From contig NZ_LITM01000002.1 of the NCBI RefSeq assembly GCF_001275675.1, positions 268,791 through 304,011 of the forward strand: 35,221 bases of DNA, given 5' to 3'. Under the pieces are notes generated by a model, which saw nothing but the letters and a program-made list of their open reading frames with translations, ran no database searches and was not told the DNA's origin. A program made the position numbers and the translations under genes. Each line of letters begins with the position of its first letter. Position 1 is the stretch's first letter. This DNA comes from Lysinibacillus sp. FJAT-14745 (GTDB lineage: Bacteria > Bacillota > Bacilli > Bacillales_A > Planococcaceae). Shown here piece after piece: positions 16,090 through 23,506 of the stretch.

Positions 16090-16255
16090 AAGGCAGGTCT
16101 CCTGGCTTATGTTCATCACACCTTTCACCTTCCCATTACAATGCGTAACAGTGGTCCTTTGAAACGTGCTCACATTTACAGTTGCGGGACAGCGTCGGAT
16201 TTGCACCGATCTTCCCTTTTAAACAAATCGAATTTATGATTTGTACCTCTATCTT
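16090..16255 (-). ncRNA. Cobalamin riboswitch
   Basis: Read on the minus strand, it contains the hallmark conserved blocks in order: GGTGCAAATCCGACGCTGTC and CCGCAACTGTAA, then CCACTG, GGGAAGG, and finally the B12 box AAGCCAGGAGACCTGCC (ending about 16092). All core elements of the AdoCbl-type aptamer are present. A TATAAT at 16273-16278 is the likely -10 of its promoter. It should switch off the downstream transcript when cobalamin is plentiful. No B12 transport or synthesis gene follows; only a 39-codon frame and terminators. Confidence 0.95.
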
Positions 16256-16279
16256 ATTATTCCGTTTTTATTATTATAC

Positions 16280-16665
16280 CGTAGTGGTTTGTGTACATTG
16301 TCACTATCCTAATCGATTATAAATATCGATTGTAATGGAGTCAATTTTAAAGTCAATTCAGCCATTTTAGAAAACTTGTAATACCATTTTTACATTCATC
16401 CTTATGTACCGCTACAATTTGGCTTGCATTCAATTTGATCATTATACAGGGATTTTTCTGCATAAAATTGCACTTATTATTGGATAGACTTCTTGGAAAT
16501 TTATCCTTGTCGCGTCGTTCTGGGAAATAGTTAATCACATTCGTTGTACACTTACCATTTATCTACCAACTCATACTTTGCCATATTAGATAAAATTTTC
16601 AGTCAGTAAAATAGACATTATGCAACCATAATAAAAGACATTCGTCTCTAAATCGAGGTGATTTT
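16280..16665. other. Intergenic stretch without recognised features
   Basis: AT-rich spacer between the divergent riboswitch and lipoprotein gene. The only structure noticed is an AATCGATTATAAATATCGAT near-palindrome at about 16313-16332. A 61-codon minus-strand frame inside it has no convincing ribosome site or family resemblance. Confidence 0.5.
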
Positions 16666-17148
16666 GTGAAAAAATGGTTAATCACGTTATTTGTAGCAAT
16701 TATATTATTGTTTTCAGGATGTACTTTACTAATTAATAGTCTACTCCCAAATGAATATGAGGTACTCGAAAGTAATTGGAACATTTATTTACCTAAAGCA
16801 GATGAGATAAAAAATTTACTCACAACAGAAGCTAATTTTCTCGGTGATGGAGAATGGTTTGCTTTGTTCGATTATTCAAAACCGATTGATTTTAGTAATA
16901 CAGGCTTTATAAAAGTTACTTCCAATGAAATATCTGTTGCAAATAACCGAATAGCGCAATTCAAAAAAAGAACAATTGATATTCGTCAAAATGCTAAAGA
17001 AATTGTTGATATATTTAATCAATATGATGTAGAAGCAGAAGTTGGCGACTATTATTACTACGGTGAACACAATAATGGAAATGATTTTATTATTTTATTA
17101 TATAAAGTCGAATTACATCAGTTATATAAATATGAATGGCATCAATAA
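16666..17148 (+). CDS. Predicted lipoprotein of unknown function
   Basis: A 160-residue exported protein. Residues 1-18 are a lipoprotein signal (MKKWLITLFVAIILLFSGC) with C19 as the lipidation site. The mature part is acidic and rich in aromatic residues, with NEYEVLESNWNIYLPKADEI near its start and a tyrosine cluster (DYYYYGEHNNGND) near the end. The GTG start at 16666 follows GAGGTG. It is monocistronic, with a shared terminator before the convergent YfmQ-like gene. The family was not recognised. Confidence 0.75.
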   Translation: MKKWLITLFVAIILLFSGCTLLINSLLPNEYEVLESNWNIYLPKADEIKNLLTTEANFLGDGEWFALFDYSKPIDFSNTGFIKVTSNEISVANNRIAQFKKRTIDIRQNAKEIVDIFNQYDVEAEVGDYYYYGEHNNGNDFIILLYKVELHQLYKYEWHQ

Positions 17149-17237
17149 GGAAACGATCAGTAGCCTTTCAACAATAACCCATTCATTTGAATTGGAAGAT
17201 AATTCAGTACGCTATTCACGTAATTTCTTAGGTAATA

Positions 17238-17287
17238 AAAAAGGGATTCTGTATCAGGATCAAAGCCCTGACCGTATCCCTAATTTT
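17238..17287. terminator. Bidirectional terminator between convergent genes
   Basis: AGGGAT (17242-17247) pairs with ATCCCT (17276-17281), with an inner TCAGG/CCTGA stem. An A-run on the left and a T-run on the right allow use by both the lipoprotein gene and the YfmQ-like gene. Confidence 0.7.
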
Positions 17288-17301
17288 TCGAAAACCTTTT
17301 T

Positions 17302-17748
17302 TCAATGGCTTGCATTTATAGTTGAAATAGTAAATTTTTGTAGATATTCAGAACTAATACTATATGAAACAACTTTCTCCTTGTACTTCTTGACTACATC
17401 AACGTGATTGTCGTAACTAAAAACAAAGAAATGAACATCTTTTTTACCTCTTTTTACGTTCATGATAAATGGAGTAACATTAGTCTCTGGCTGTAAAAAT
17501 AATTTTTCATTACCTGGAAATATATAATGTTTTTTTAAAAAAGAAGCTTTATTAAAATTGTCTGTAAATCTATTTTTTTCTTCCTCTTCTAAATTCATTC
17601 CATTAAATGTTACCGTAACATCTTTTGAATTAAGTTTTTTATGAAGTTCAAATTTACTTACCCCCCATCCCACAGCTATACTGGGAGGGCTCATTAACAA
17701 TTTAATAATAGATCCAATCACTATCGTCATAATCAAACTCGTTGTCAT
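17302..17748 (-). CDS. YfmQ-like membrane-anchored protein
   Basis: A 148-residue protein with one N-terminal hydrophobic helix (MTTSLIMTIVIGSIIKLLM) and a soluble domain containing KKHYIFPGNEKLFLQPETNV, VKRGKKDVHFFVFSYDNHVD and VVKKYKEKVVSYSIS. I recognise this as resembling Bacillus YfmQ, a small protein of unknown function, from memory of the family rather than a search. The upstream region (17749-17973) has no clear sigma-A promoter. It follows the MocR-type regulator gene in the same direction but 225 bp away, so it is probably separately expressed. Confidence 0.6.
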   Translation of the reverse strand: MTTSLIMTIVIGSIIKLLMSPPSIAVGWGVSKFELHKKLNSKDVTVTFNGMNLEEEEKNRFTDNFNKASFLKKHYIFPGNEKLFLQPETNVTPFIMNVKRGKKDVHFFVFSYDNHVDVVKKYKEKVVSYSISSEYLQKFTISTINASH

Positions 17749-17903
17749 CTCATATCAACTCTTTCAGAAATTTTATCATTTTAGTAGCAATTACTATATT
17801 ATTACCTACATTGCACATTGTTTCATAAAAAGTAATTAGTAATTAGGCTATATTGATGTTTTATCATCCACCTCTCCATGATAAGGGATTTATCTTTTTT
17901 ATA

Positions 17904-17968
17904 ACCATCCACTTCGATACTTTTTTGACCATCCATTTATCTTAAGAATAAATATTTTTAACCATTCA
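17904..17968. promoter_or_regulatory. Repeated ACCATCCA motifs, possible MocR sites
   Basis: ACCATCCA occurs at 17904 and 17928 and as ACCATTCA at 17961; a fourth copy is at 19516-19523, on the other side of the regulator gene. MocR-type regulators commonly bind direct repeats. The plus-strand sequence TTTTTTGACC at about 17921 also looks like a -35 box, but no plus-strand gene follows. Assignment is tentative. Confidence 0.35.
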
Positions 17969-17973
17969 ATTGC

Positions 17974-19404
17974 CTATATACTATTAAGAGCTTCTGCAAA
18001 CCTTTTGATTCCTTCATCTATTGAATCTTCATCTTCCTTTGCAAAAGTAAAACGAACAAAACCATCTTTGGACCCCAGTGTAGAACCTGGAACATAAATG
18101 ACGCCTCTTTTGATGGATTCTTCAAGCAATTGGGTTTCATGATAATTTTTAAGTATTTTACACCATATATGAATACCACCTTGAGGAATAGCATATTCCA
18201 CCAGATCTTTTAAATAAGTATCAAGGCTTTTTATAATTTTATCTCTCCTTTTTTCTAATTCCTTCATTAAACTTTTTATATGAATATGAAAATTTTCTGA
18301 TTCTAAAAAATCATTTGCTATCCATTGTGTATAGCTAGAATGACCGAAGTCGATTTGTTGCTTCGCATCGGATAATCTTTCAATCACCGATGTTGGGCCA
18401 ATAATCCACCCTATTCTTAATCCTGAGGCAACAATTTTGGACAAAGAACTTATGTATAATACGTTGCCATTCCTATCCATTGACTTAAGGGTAGAGATTT
18501 TATCTCCTGAAAATGCTGTTAAACTATACGGATCATCTTCTACTACTGGAATTCCAAGCTTTGAGGATATGTCTAAAATCGCTTCTTTTTTCTTTTTATT
18601 CAATAAGGAGCCCGTTGGATTTTGAAAACATGGATTTAAAAAAACCATTTTAATTCGGTGTTTTTTATATAATGACTGCAAATCTTCTGGGTTCATTCCA
18701 TCCTTACCGACTGGTAGATAATGTATTTGTATACCTACCGATCTGAAAATTGGAAGATTATAATTGTAGGAAGGATCTTCTATCGCTATTGCATCTCCAG
18801 GCTTTAACAAACATTGTACAATTAAATGTAATGCTTGCTGCGCTCCTGATGTTATAAGTATTGAAGAAGGATTAGTTTCGATTCCCCGACTTTTTTTTAC
18901 GTGTTTTGCAATGGTAGTTCTAAGGATTTCATTCCCCTGTGGATGATCGTATCCTAGGCTTCCAATAAAAGAACGTGTTGCAGTTATCTCGCTTAAAAAC
19001 CTTTTTGGGAAAAGTTCTTCTGACAATTCACCAGAAGCTAAATTTATTAATTTATGTTCAACAGCTTCTTTTCTTATTTTTTGCGTTACAGGTTGACTAG
19101 GTAAAAAAGAACCCGCCTCAATATACCTATTCCAGCTAGGAATCCGTTTTTTTGTTATACCCCATATATCTTTACTAATGGTAGTACCGCTTCCTCTATT
19201 TCTTTCAATTAGCCCAATCGATTCTAATTCGTCATATGCATGAACGACAGTACTTCTGTTTAAATTTAGAGCACTAGCTAAATATCTCTCGGATGGCAAT
19301 GGTTTATCAGGTGGAAATGTACCATCTGCAATTCCCTTTTCCATATATTCCGCGAGTTGTTTATAGATAGCTTTTTTCGCTTTTCTATCAGGTTTCCAAT
19401 CCAT
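17974..19404 (-). CDS. MocR/PdxR-type GntR regulator with aminotransferase domain
   Basis: A 476-residue fusion of an N-terminal GntR winged helix (about 10-78, with PPDKPLPSERYLASALNLNR) and a fold-type-I aminotransferase domain. PLP-binding residues are intact: D290 and Y293 in VVEDDPYS, the Schiff-base lysine K323 in ISSLSKIVASGLRIGW, and R330 behind it. Length matches the family. Such proteins sense PLP or amino-PLP adducts and usually control a divergent gene for PLP synthesis, GABA use or an EamA exporter. Here no such target is adjacent: the divergent neighbour is a TetR operon 312 bp away with its own operator. Its regulon is therefore unknown. Confidence 0.88.
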   Translation of the reverse strand: MDWKPDRKAKKAIYKQLAEYMEKGIADGTFPPDKPLPSERYLASALNLNRSTVVHAYDELESIGLIERNRGSGTTISKDIWGITKKRIPSWNRYIEAGSFLPSQPVTQKIRKEAVEHKLINLASGELSEELFPKRFLSEITATRSFIGSLGYDHPQGNEILRTTIAKHVKKSRGIETNPSSILITSGAQQALHLIVQCLLKPGDAIAIEDPSYNYNLPIFRSVGIQIHYLPVGKDGMNPEDLQSLYKKHRIKMVFLNPCFQNPTGSLLNKKKKEAILDISSKLGIPVVEDDPYSLTAFSGDKISTLKSMDRNGNVLYISSLSKIVASGLRIGWIIGPTSVIERLSDAKQQIDFGHSSYTQWIANDFLESENFHIHIKSLMKELEKRRDKIIKSLDTYLKDLVEYAIPQGGIHIWCKILKNYHETQLLEESIKRGVIYVPGSTLGSKDGFVRFTFAKEDEDSIDEGIKRFAEALNSI

Positions 19405-19642
19405 GTATACTCACCTCATTATTTCCTTCAAACTTGCTAAAAATCTTACTTTTTTCTTTTAGCAGTGTTATTCCAGCTAAAAGATTATATATTAATATTA
19501 TTTCAATTGTAATTAACCATCCACTTAAAATATCAATCCTCATTTTCTATTTTATAACCAATGTTACAATGAGCGTGAATTAAACCCCTTAAACTACATT
19601 CCTCTACTATTCTATCGATGTCACCTGTTCGCTAAAACAAAG

Positions 19643-19694
19643 TTGTAAATAAAGGAATATTCTGTTATTTTATAGTTAGTTATCCAACTAACTA
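19643..19694 (+). promoter_or_regulatory. Promoter and TetR operator
   Basis: TTGTAA (19643-19648), 17-bp spacer, TATTTT (19666-19671) is a plausible promoter. Immediately after it lies a perfect inverted repeat, TAGTTAGTT-ATCC-AACTAACTA (19673-19694), the likely operator of the TetR protein encoded 22 bp downstream. Confidence 0.75.
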
Positions 19695-19716
19695 ATTGCA
19701 AAGGATGTGTAAATGA

Positions 19717-20289
19717 ATGGCCAAACCTACTGGTATCGAAAAGTCAGATTTATTATTGGCTGCCAAGCAAAGTTTAGTAGAAAAAGGGATTGAGAAATTT
19801 ACATTAAAGGCTGTTGCTGAGCAAGCTGGTGTGACACAAGGAACTATTTATTATCATTTCAAAACGAAAGAGCAAATAATTTTAGAAATTGTCCAAGACA
19901 TCTGTGAAAATTCTTGGAATGAAATTTTGACGACTGATCAACAAATGATTCAATCTGCACTTCTCTCTGCAAAAAGTCGATATGAAAATGATGCCTTTTA
20001 TCATAAATTATTTTTCACCTTAATCGTTTTTGGCTTTACGAATCCAACTATTAGACAGCATATTGGACAAATTTTAGCGGCCGAAAATGAACATTTATAT
20101 AACGTTTTAGATAAATTATGGGATACATCACCAATTGATGGCGTGTCAATGGAAACTTGGAGCATTTTTTTCAATGCCCTTATTGATGGCTTAGCCATAC
20201 AAGTGATGATGCGAGACGATTTCGATGTAGATGTATTCTATCAGCAATTAGAAAAAATCCTTCAGACACTGCATCGTCTAGGAAAATAA
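19717..20289 (+). CDS. TetR/AcrR family transcriptional regulator
   Basis: A 190-residue repressor. The helix-turn-helix is at about 10-55, with the classic LKAVAEQAGVTQGTIYYHFK segment followed by TKEQI. The helical C-terminal domain should bind an unknown ligand. AAAGGATG precedes the ATG at 19717. It is first in a three-gene plus-strand operon with a DUF5367-like membrane protein and a glyoxalase-fold protein. The perfect palindrome in front of it implies autorepression. Confidence 0.9.
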   Translation: MAKPTGIEKSDLLLAAKQSLVEKGIEKFTLKAVAEQAGVTQGTIYYHFKTKEQIILEIVQDICENSWNEILTTDQQMIQSALLSAKSRYENDAFYHKLFFTLIVFGFTNPTIRQHIGQILAAENEHLYNVLDKLWDTSPIDGVSMETWSIFFNALIDGLAIQVMMRDDFDVDVFYQQLEKILQTLHRLGK

Positions 20290-20305
20290 TTTGAGGAGGG
20301 ACACT

Positions 20306-20704
20306 ATGCGATTCTTTTTATGCTGGGGTTTTGGGATTTGGCTTGTAGCAAGTGCTGTATTCCGATTAATGGGGCATTACTTTTTTACTCTTGAAGAACC
20401 ATTCCTCATGATTGCTGCATACATTTTGACTATTCCGCTTATTTGGGTAGTGACAATACCTATTTATATTTTGAAAAAGATAAAGGACACAGAGCGATTA
20501 CTAGCTGCAATCTGTATCGCGTTACCTGGAATGCTCATCGATGCAGTCGTATTATTAGTTTTCGACAATATTTTTCCGAATTTATCACCTGATTTAGCTC
20601 GATATTTCGCCTCTTGGCTATTATGGGCTTACTCTCTAATACTCATTACTGGTTTTACAAAGGTTTCATTCGTAAGAAAAAATTCTATGCATTCGTCAAA
20701 TTAA
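20306..20704 (+). CDS. Four-helix membrane protein (DUF5367-like)
   Basis: A 132-residue protein with four hydrophobic helices (about residues 3-22, 31-55, 65-88 and 102-122), opening MRFFLCWGFGIWLVASAVFR. The ATG at 20306 follows GAGGAGGG and is preferred to a start five codons earlier. It begins 16 bp after the TetR gene. The architecture and opening motif resemble the DUF5367 family, which often sits next to TetR regulators, but this is from memory. The function is unknown, possibly membrane integrity or drug response. Confidence 0.65.
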   Translation: MRFFLCWGFGIWLVASAVFRLMGHYFFTLEEPFLMIAAYILTIPLIWVVTIPIYILKKIKDTERLLAAICIALPGMLIDAVVLLVFDNIFPNLSPDLARYFASWLLWAYSLILITGFTKVSFVRKNSMHSSN

Positions 20705-20763
20705 AGGACTTGGCATTATTAACCTAGAAGTAAGTATTGATTAGAATTAAAGGAGGAGAAAAA

Positions 20764-21126
20764 ATGGTTATAGGCTTACATCACGTTCAAATAACAATTC
20801 CAAAAGGTGCAGAAGAACAAGGGAAATATTTTTACTGTCAAGTATTAGGACTAAAAGAACTTGAAAAGCCGGATTCACTGAAAGGACGAGGTGGATTTTG
20901 GTTACAAGTCGGCACTAGAGAGGTCCATGTAGGTACTGAGGATGGCTTTGATAGATTCACGACAAAGGCTCACATTGCCTATCAAGTTGAAAATATCGAA
21001 CAGTGGAAAAAAGCACTAGCCGAACATCATATAGAAATTTTCGACTCAGTTCCTATTCCTCATTTTGAACGCTTTGAATTTAGAGATCCATTCGGTAATA
21101 GAGTGGAGATGATTCAGGAAATTTAA
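20764..21126 (+). CDS. VOC/glyoxalase-fold protein
   Basis: A 120-residue single-chain VOC protein with two beta-alpha-beta-beta-beta modules. Likely metal ligands are H7 (LHHVQ), H70 (KAHIAYQV) and E115 (GNRVEMIQ); the FRDPFGNRVEM ending is diagnostic of the glyoxalase/bleomycin-resistance fold. AAAGGAGGAG precedes the ATG at 20764, nine codons inside a longer frame. It is the third gene of the TetR operon, 59 bp after the membrane-protein gene. The substrate is unknown. Confidence 0.85.
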   Translation: MVIGLHHVQITIPKGAEEQGKYFYCQVLGLKELEKPDSLKGRGGFWLQVGTREVHVGTEDGFDRFTTKAHIAYQVENIEQWKKALAEHHIEIFDSVPIPHFERFEFRDPFGNRVEMIQEI

Positions 21127-21132
21127 AAGAAA

Positions 21133-21166
21133 ACAGTTGAATAGAAGTTAATTTCTATTCAACTGT
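21133..21166 (+). terminator. Stem-loop ending the TetR-VOC operon
   Basis: Perfect 14-bp stem ACAGTTGAATAGAA / TTCTATTCAACTGT with a 6-nt loop, seven bases after the stop codon. The T-run is weak, but stem strength and position support a terminator. Confidence 0.65.
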
Positions 21167-21187
21167 CATGCTGTTAAAAAATAATTT

Positions 21188-21246
21188 GTGAAATAAAGTA
21201 TGAATCTATAGCAAAGCGAGAGCTTGATTTCCATTCCAACTGGGAA
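21188..21246. repeat. Partial copy of the Bacillaceae palindromic element
   Basis: GTGAAATAAAGTATGA, then AGCAAAGCGAGAGCTTGATT and TCCATTCCAACTG, match the left end of the element at 23245-23310 with scattered differences. The two copies flank the NlpC/P60 region in the same orientation. The short motif GTGAAATAAGTATGA also occurs at about 15470. Confidence 0.6.
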
Positions 21247-21264
21247 CTTATCACATGACAGACG

Positions 21265-21390
21265 TTTTAACAAGATGTCATCCAACTTTTTAATTTTATC
21301 GGAACGCTTTAACGTTTTAGCGCCCAACTGTTAGTTTTATCGATTAACATTCCCCTTTTATCACCCAACTTCTGAAGTTTATCGACATCT
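21265..21390. repeat. TTTTATCG array with ~21-bp pitch
   Basis: TTTTATCG or a close variant starts at 21294, 21315, 21335, 21356 and 21377, giving spacings of 21, 20, 21 and 21 bp. CCAACT precedes several copies. A weaker match is at 21265. The pitch is the same as in the CCGTCG array at 1243-2405, though the sequence is AT-rich. Confidence 0.7.
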
Positions 21391-21649
21391 TCCTTAGCCT
21401 AGAAAGAAACTCAAAACTCCTCAATTAAGATATCTTTGATCATTTTGTTTTCCAACCGTTATTTCTCGCTAGACCCCCAAAATGTGATAGTCTGATTATC
21501 GCTAAGTATGCCATAGTAAGTGTATAGGTTGGTGATTGTCGTTTCCCCCTCCGTCATGTCTTTCAATGCCTCTTTCCAGCGCATTGAAAGGCTTATACTG
21601 CCCATATGACTTTTCATTTCTAACAAACGCTTCACCCAACTGAAACATT

Positions 21650-21666
21650 TGTAATAAAACTGTAAA
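21650..21666 (+). promoter_or_regulatory. WalR-type binding box
   Basis: TGTAAT-AAAAC-TGTAAA fits the WalR (YycF) consensus TGTWAH-N5-TGTWAH exactly. It lies 163 bp upstream of the NlpC/P60 start, ahead of a possible -10 at about 21684-21691. WalRK is known to control cell-wall hydrolases in Firmicutes. Confidence 0.65.
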
Positions 21667-21829
21667 TTAAGGCGATGAAGCCCTTTATATCAGGTGTTTA
21701 CAGCAATTCCCCATTCACTGTGGTAACAATTACCTCGAAGAAGCCCAACTTTTTCATGCTACGATTAATTCCAATGGCGAGCCAAAACAGGATTAATCCT
21801 AACAATAGCTTCAGGAGGAACTTAACAAC

Positions 21830-22771
21830 ATGAATAAACGATTTTTAACTACAACATTAGCATTGACGATCGGTTTTAGCACAGTGGGGATGGTACAACC
21901 AACTATTCACCCTATAGAAGTAGAGGCTGCAACAACAAATGCCCTGAATAACACACAAGCAGTTAATGCGAAAGCGGATCAATTAATTCAAACTGGAAAA
22001 AGCTTAATTAGTAAGGCAACATACAGCAATACGGAATACAAGCCTACATATCCATATAAATTTTCTTGTGCTTCTTTTTTAATGTACATTTTCGAGAAAA
22101 ATGGTGTTGATCTTGCGACTTATAATGAGGATTATATGATGCAGCAAGGAACATCTGTTAACAGAAATCAATTACAAAAAGGTGATTTACTATTCTTTAA
22201 GAGTAAAAAAACCGGGACAGACCCTGACCACGTTGGTATGTATATTGGGGACAATAAAATGATTCACATGGCTGATTCTAAGCAAAATATTATTATTTCT
22301 GATTTAAATAGCAAGCCTTATTATACAGATGCTTATGTAGGTGCCCGTAGAGTATTACCTACATTACTTTCAGCTAATCCTGCAACGAAAGGCGATAAAA
22401 TCGTTGAAAACGCTTATAACTATAAAAATAAAGTGACTATGAGTACTACGAATAGTGAGCAGAATCTACGTTTTACAGGACCTGGATTTATAGAGTATGT
22501 GTATCGTAAAAGTGGCGTAAATCTTGGTTCTACAACCTTAAAGGAGCAAATGAATCTGGGAACGACGGTTTCACGTGCTAATTTAAAGAAAGGTGATTTA
22601 CTATTCTTCAATAGTGTCGCAGGCTCTAAAACACCTTCATCTGTAGCCATTTATGCAGGGGACTATCGTATAATGATTCCAACTTCAAGTGGTATTACTA
22701 CAAGAGTATTGTTGGTTGACTATTATAATAAGCATTATATTACTGCCAAGCGTGTTACATCAAATTATTAA
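21830..22771 (+). CDS. Secreted NlpC/P60 cell-wall hydrolase with degenerate second domain
   Basis: A 313-residue exported protein. A Sec signal occupies residues 1-34 (cut near VEAA). The first NlpC/P60-like module (about 45-177) keeps the catalytic set C80 (KFSCASF), H134 (PDHVGMYIGD) and a third polar residue, probably H146. The second module (about 187-310) aligns well but has lost them: the cysteine position reads RFTGPGF and the histidine position SSVAIYAGD, so it is probably a binding or structural copy. The enzyme should cut peptidoglycan stem peptides. AGGAGG precedes the ATG, and a GGATTAATCC-containing hairpin lies in the leader. Regulation by WalR is suggested by the box at 21650. 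The protein was probably longer once: see the remnant that follows. Confidence 0.88.
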   Translation: MNKRFLTTTLALTIGFSTVGMVQPTIHPIEVEAATTNALNNTQAVNAKADQLIQTGKSLISKATYSNTEYKPTYPYKFSCASFLMYIFEKNGVDLATYNEDYMMQQGTSVNRNQLQKGDLLFFKSKKTGTDPDHVGMYIGDNKMIHMADSKQNIIISDLNSKPYYTDAYVGARRVLPTLLSANPATKGDKIVENAYNYKNKVTMSTTNSEQNLRFTGPGFIEYVYRKSGVNLGSTTLKEQMNLGTTVSRANLKKGDLLFFNSVAGSKTPSSVAIYAGDYRIMIPTSSGITTRVLLVDYYNKHYITAKRVTSNY

Positions 22772-23048
22772 ACTGTCACGCCAGCTCCAAATCCAGTCCC
22801 TAGCAGCCTTCTACCACTGCTGATAAAATCATCGCTACTGCCTCAAATTTGAGTAGTAAAGCAAAGTTTGGCTATTCGTATGAAGAAAGTTCACTTACGT
22901 TTACGAGCGCAGGATTTACTTTCTATGTTTTTAAACAGCACGGGATTGATTTAATCAATATATTAGTATGACATCCACTAATGTTGTTAAACAAAGCTTA
23001 ACTTCAACATGGGCACAGCAAAACTATGTAACAGCCCGTCGTGTCTGA
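22772..23048 (+). pseudogene. Decayed third NlpC-like repeat of the upstream hydrolase
   Basis: Reading on from the TAA of the hydrolase gives in-frame TVTPAPNPVPS, a typical linker. After a frameshift comes DKIIATASNLSSKAKFGYSY and LTFTSAGFTFYVFKQHGIDL, clearly a third copy of the same module (compare GDKIVENAYNYKNK and LRFTGPGFIEYVYRKSGVNL). After a stop and deletion the end resumes as WAQQNYVTARRV, matching HYITAKRV of repeat two, then TGA at 23048. So a nonsense mutation, a frameshift and a deletion removed the third repeat. Its cysteine position was already lost. Confidence 0.8.
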
Positions 23049-23057
23049 TAGGTTCAA

Positions 23058-23159
23058 ATCGAGTGGAGGGAGTGATTAACTCCCGACCTCTCTCACGACC
23101 GTACGTACGGTTCTGTATACGGCGGTTCAATTAAGATGTCATGCTCATGCCGGGTGCAC
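23058..23159 (-). mobile_element. Miniature, internally deleted class C group II intron
   Basis: On the minus strand the 5' end reads GTGCACCCGGCATGAGC, like the start of Oceanobacillus-type class C introns. About 20 bp further on it passes directly into the 3' end: GAACCGCC, then domain V (CCGTATAC, loop, GTACGTACGG at 23099-23122, with the two-base CG bulge), GTGAGAGAGG, a domain VI hairpin (GGGAGT/ACTCCC) and the terminal ACTCGAT. Nearly all of domains I-IV and the reverse transcriptase are missing. The 5' end lies a few bases after a terminator stem, the classic target of class C introns. Confidence 0.8.
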
Positions 23160-23164
23160 AAGTA

Positions 23165-23203
23165 AAAAGAAGTAATCCTCTATTTGAGGATACTTCTTTT
23201 TTT
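23165..23203. terminator. Bidirectional terminator, class C intron target
   Basis: Stem AGAAGTAATCCTC / GAGGATACTTCT with a T-run on the plus side and CTTTTTACTT on the minus side. It would have ended the NlpC/P60 transcript; the intron remnant begins right behind it on the minus strand. Confidence 0.85.
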
Positions 23204-23244
23204 GTTTGTGAGAAACTATTGTGTCAATTTAAAAATAAAGTGTC

Positions 23245-23470
23245 ATTGAAATAAAGTATGACTCTTCAGCAAAACGAAGGGTTGATTTTCGTTCCATCCG
23301 CGCAAACTCAAGTGCTACCGCTTCGCTTTCTTCACAAAAAACAAGCAAGAGCACGAGACCCAGCAGGGAACGTAAACGAAACTATGTTTTGAGACGAAAG
23401 TATAGCGACAGGAGCAAAGGATGTAGCTCATGCCTTGCCCGCGGAAAGCGAGGCGGATTTTTACCATTTG
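23245..23470. repeat. Degenerate Bacillaceae-type palindromic element
   Basis: Begins TTGAAATAAAGTATGA, then GGTTGATTTTCGTTCC, and ends TTGCCCGCGGAAAGCGAGGC followed by GGATTTTTACC. It shares the CCCGCGG...AAAGCGAG core and the GTTGATTT end with the element at 13670-13960, and its left end with 21188-21246. No open frame of note. Confidence 0.65.
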
Positions 23471-23506
23471 CAACTGTGCTAGATTTCTTACAAGGGACTT
23501 TTAGCC

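Noticed and set aside
16353..16538. 61-codon minus-strand frame between the riboswitch and lipoprotein genes
   Set aside because: No convincing ribosome site, promoter or family resemblance.
17042..17407. 121-codon plus-strand frame overlapping the lipoprotein and YfmQ-like genes
   Set aside because: It runs through a bidirectional terminator and over two better-supported genes, with no ribosome site.
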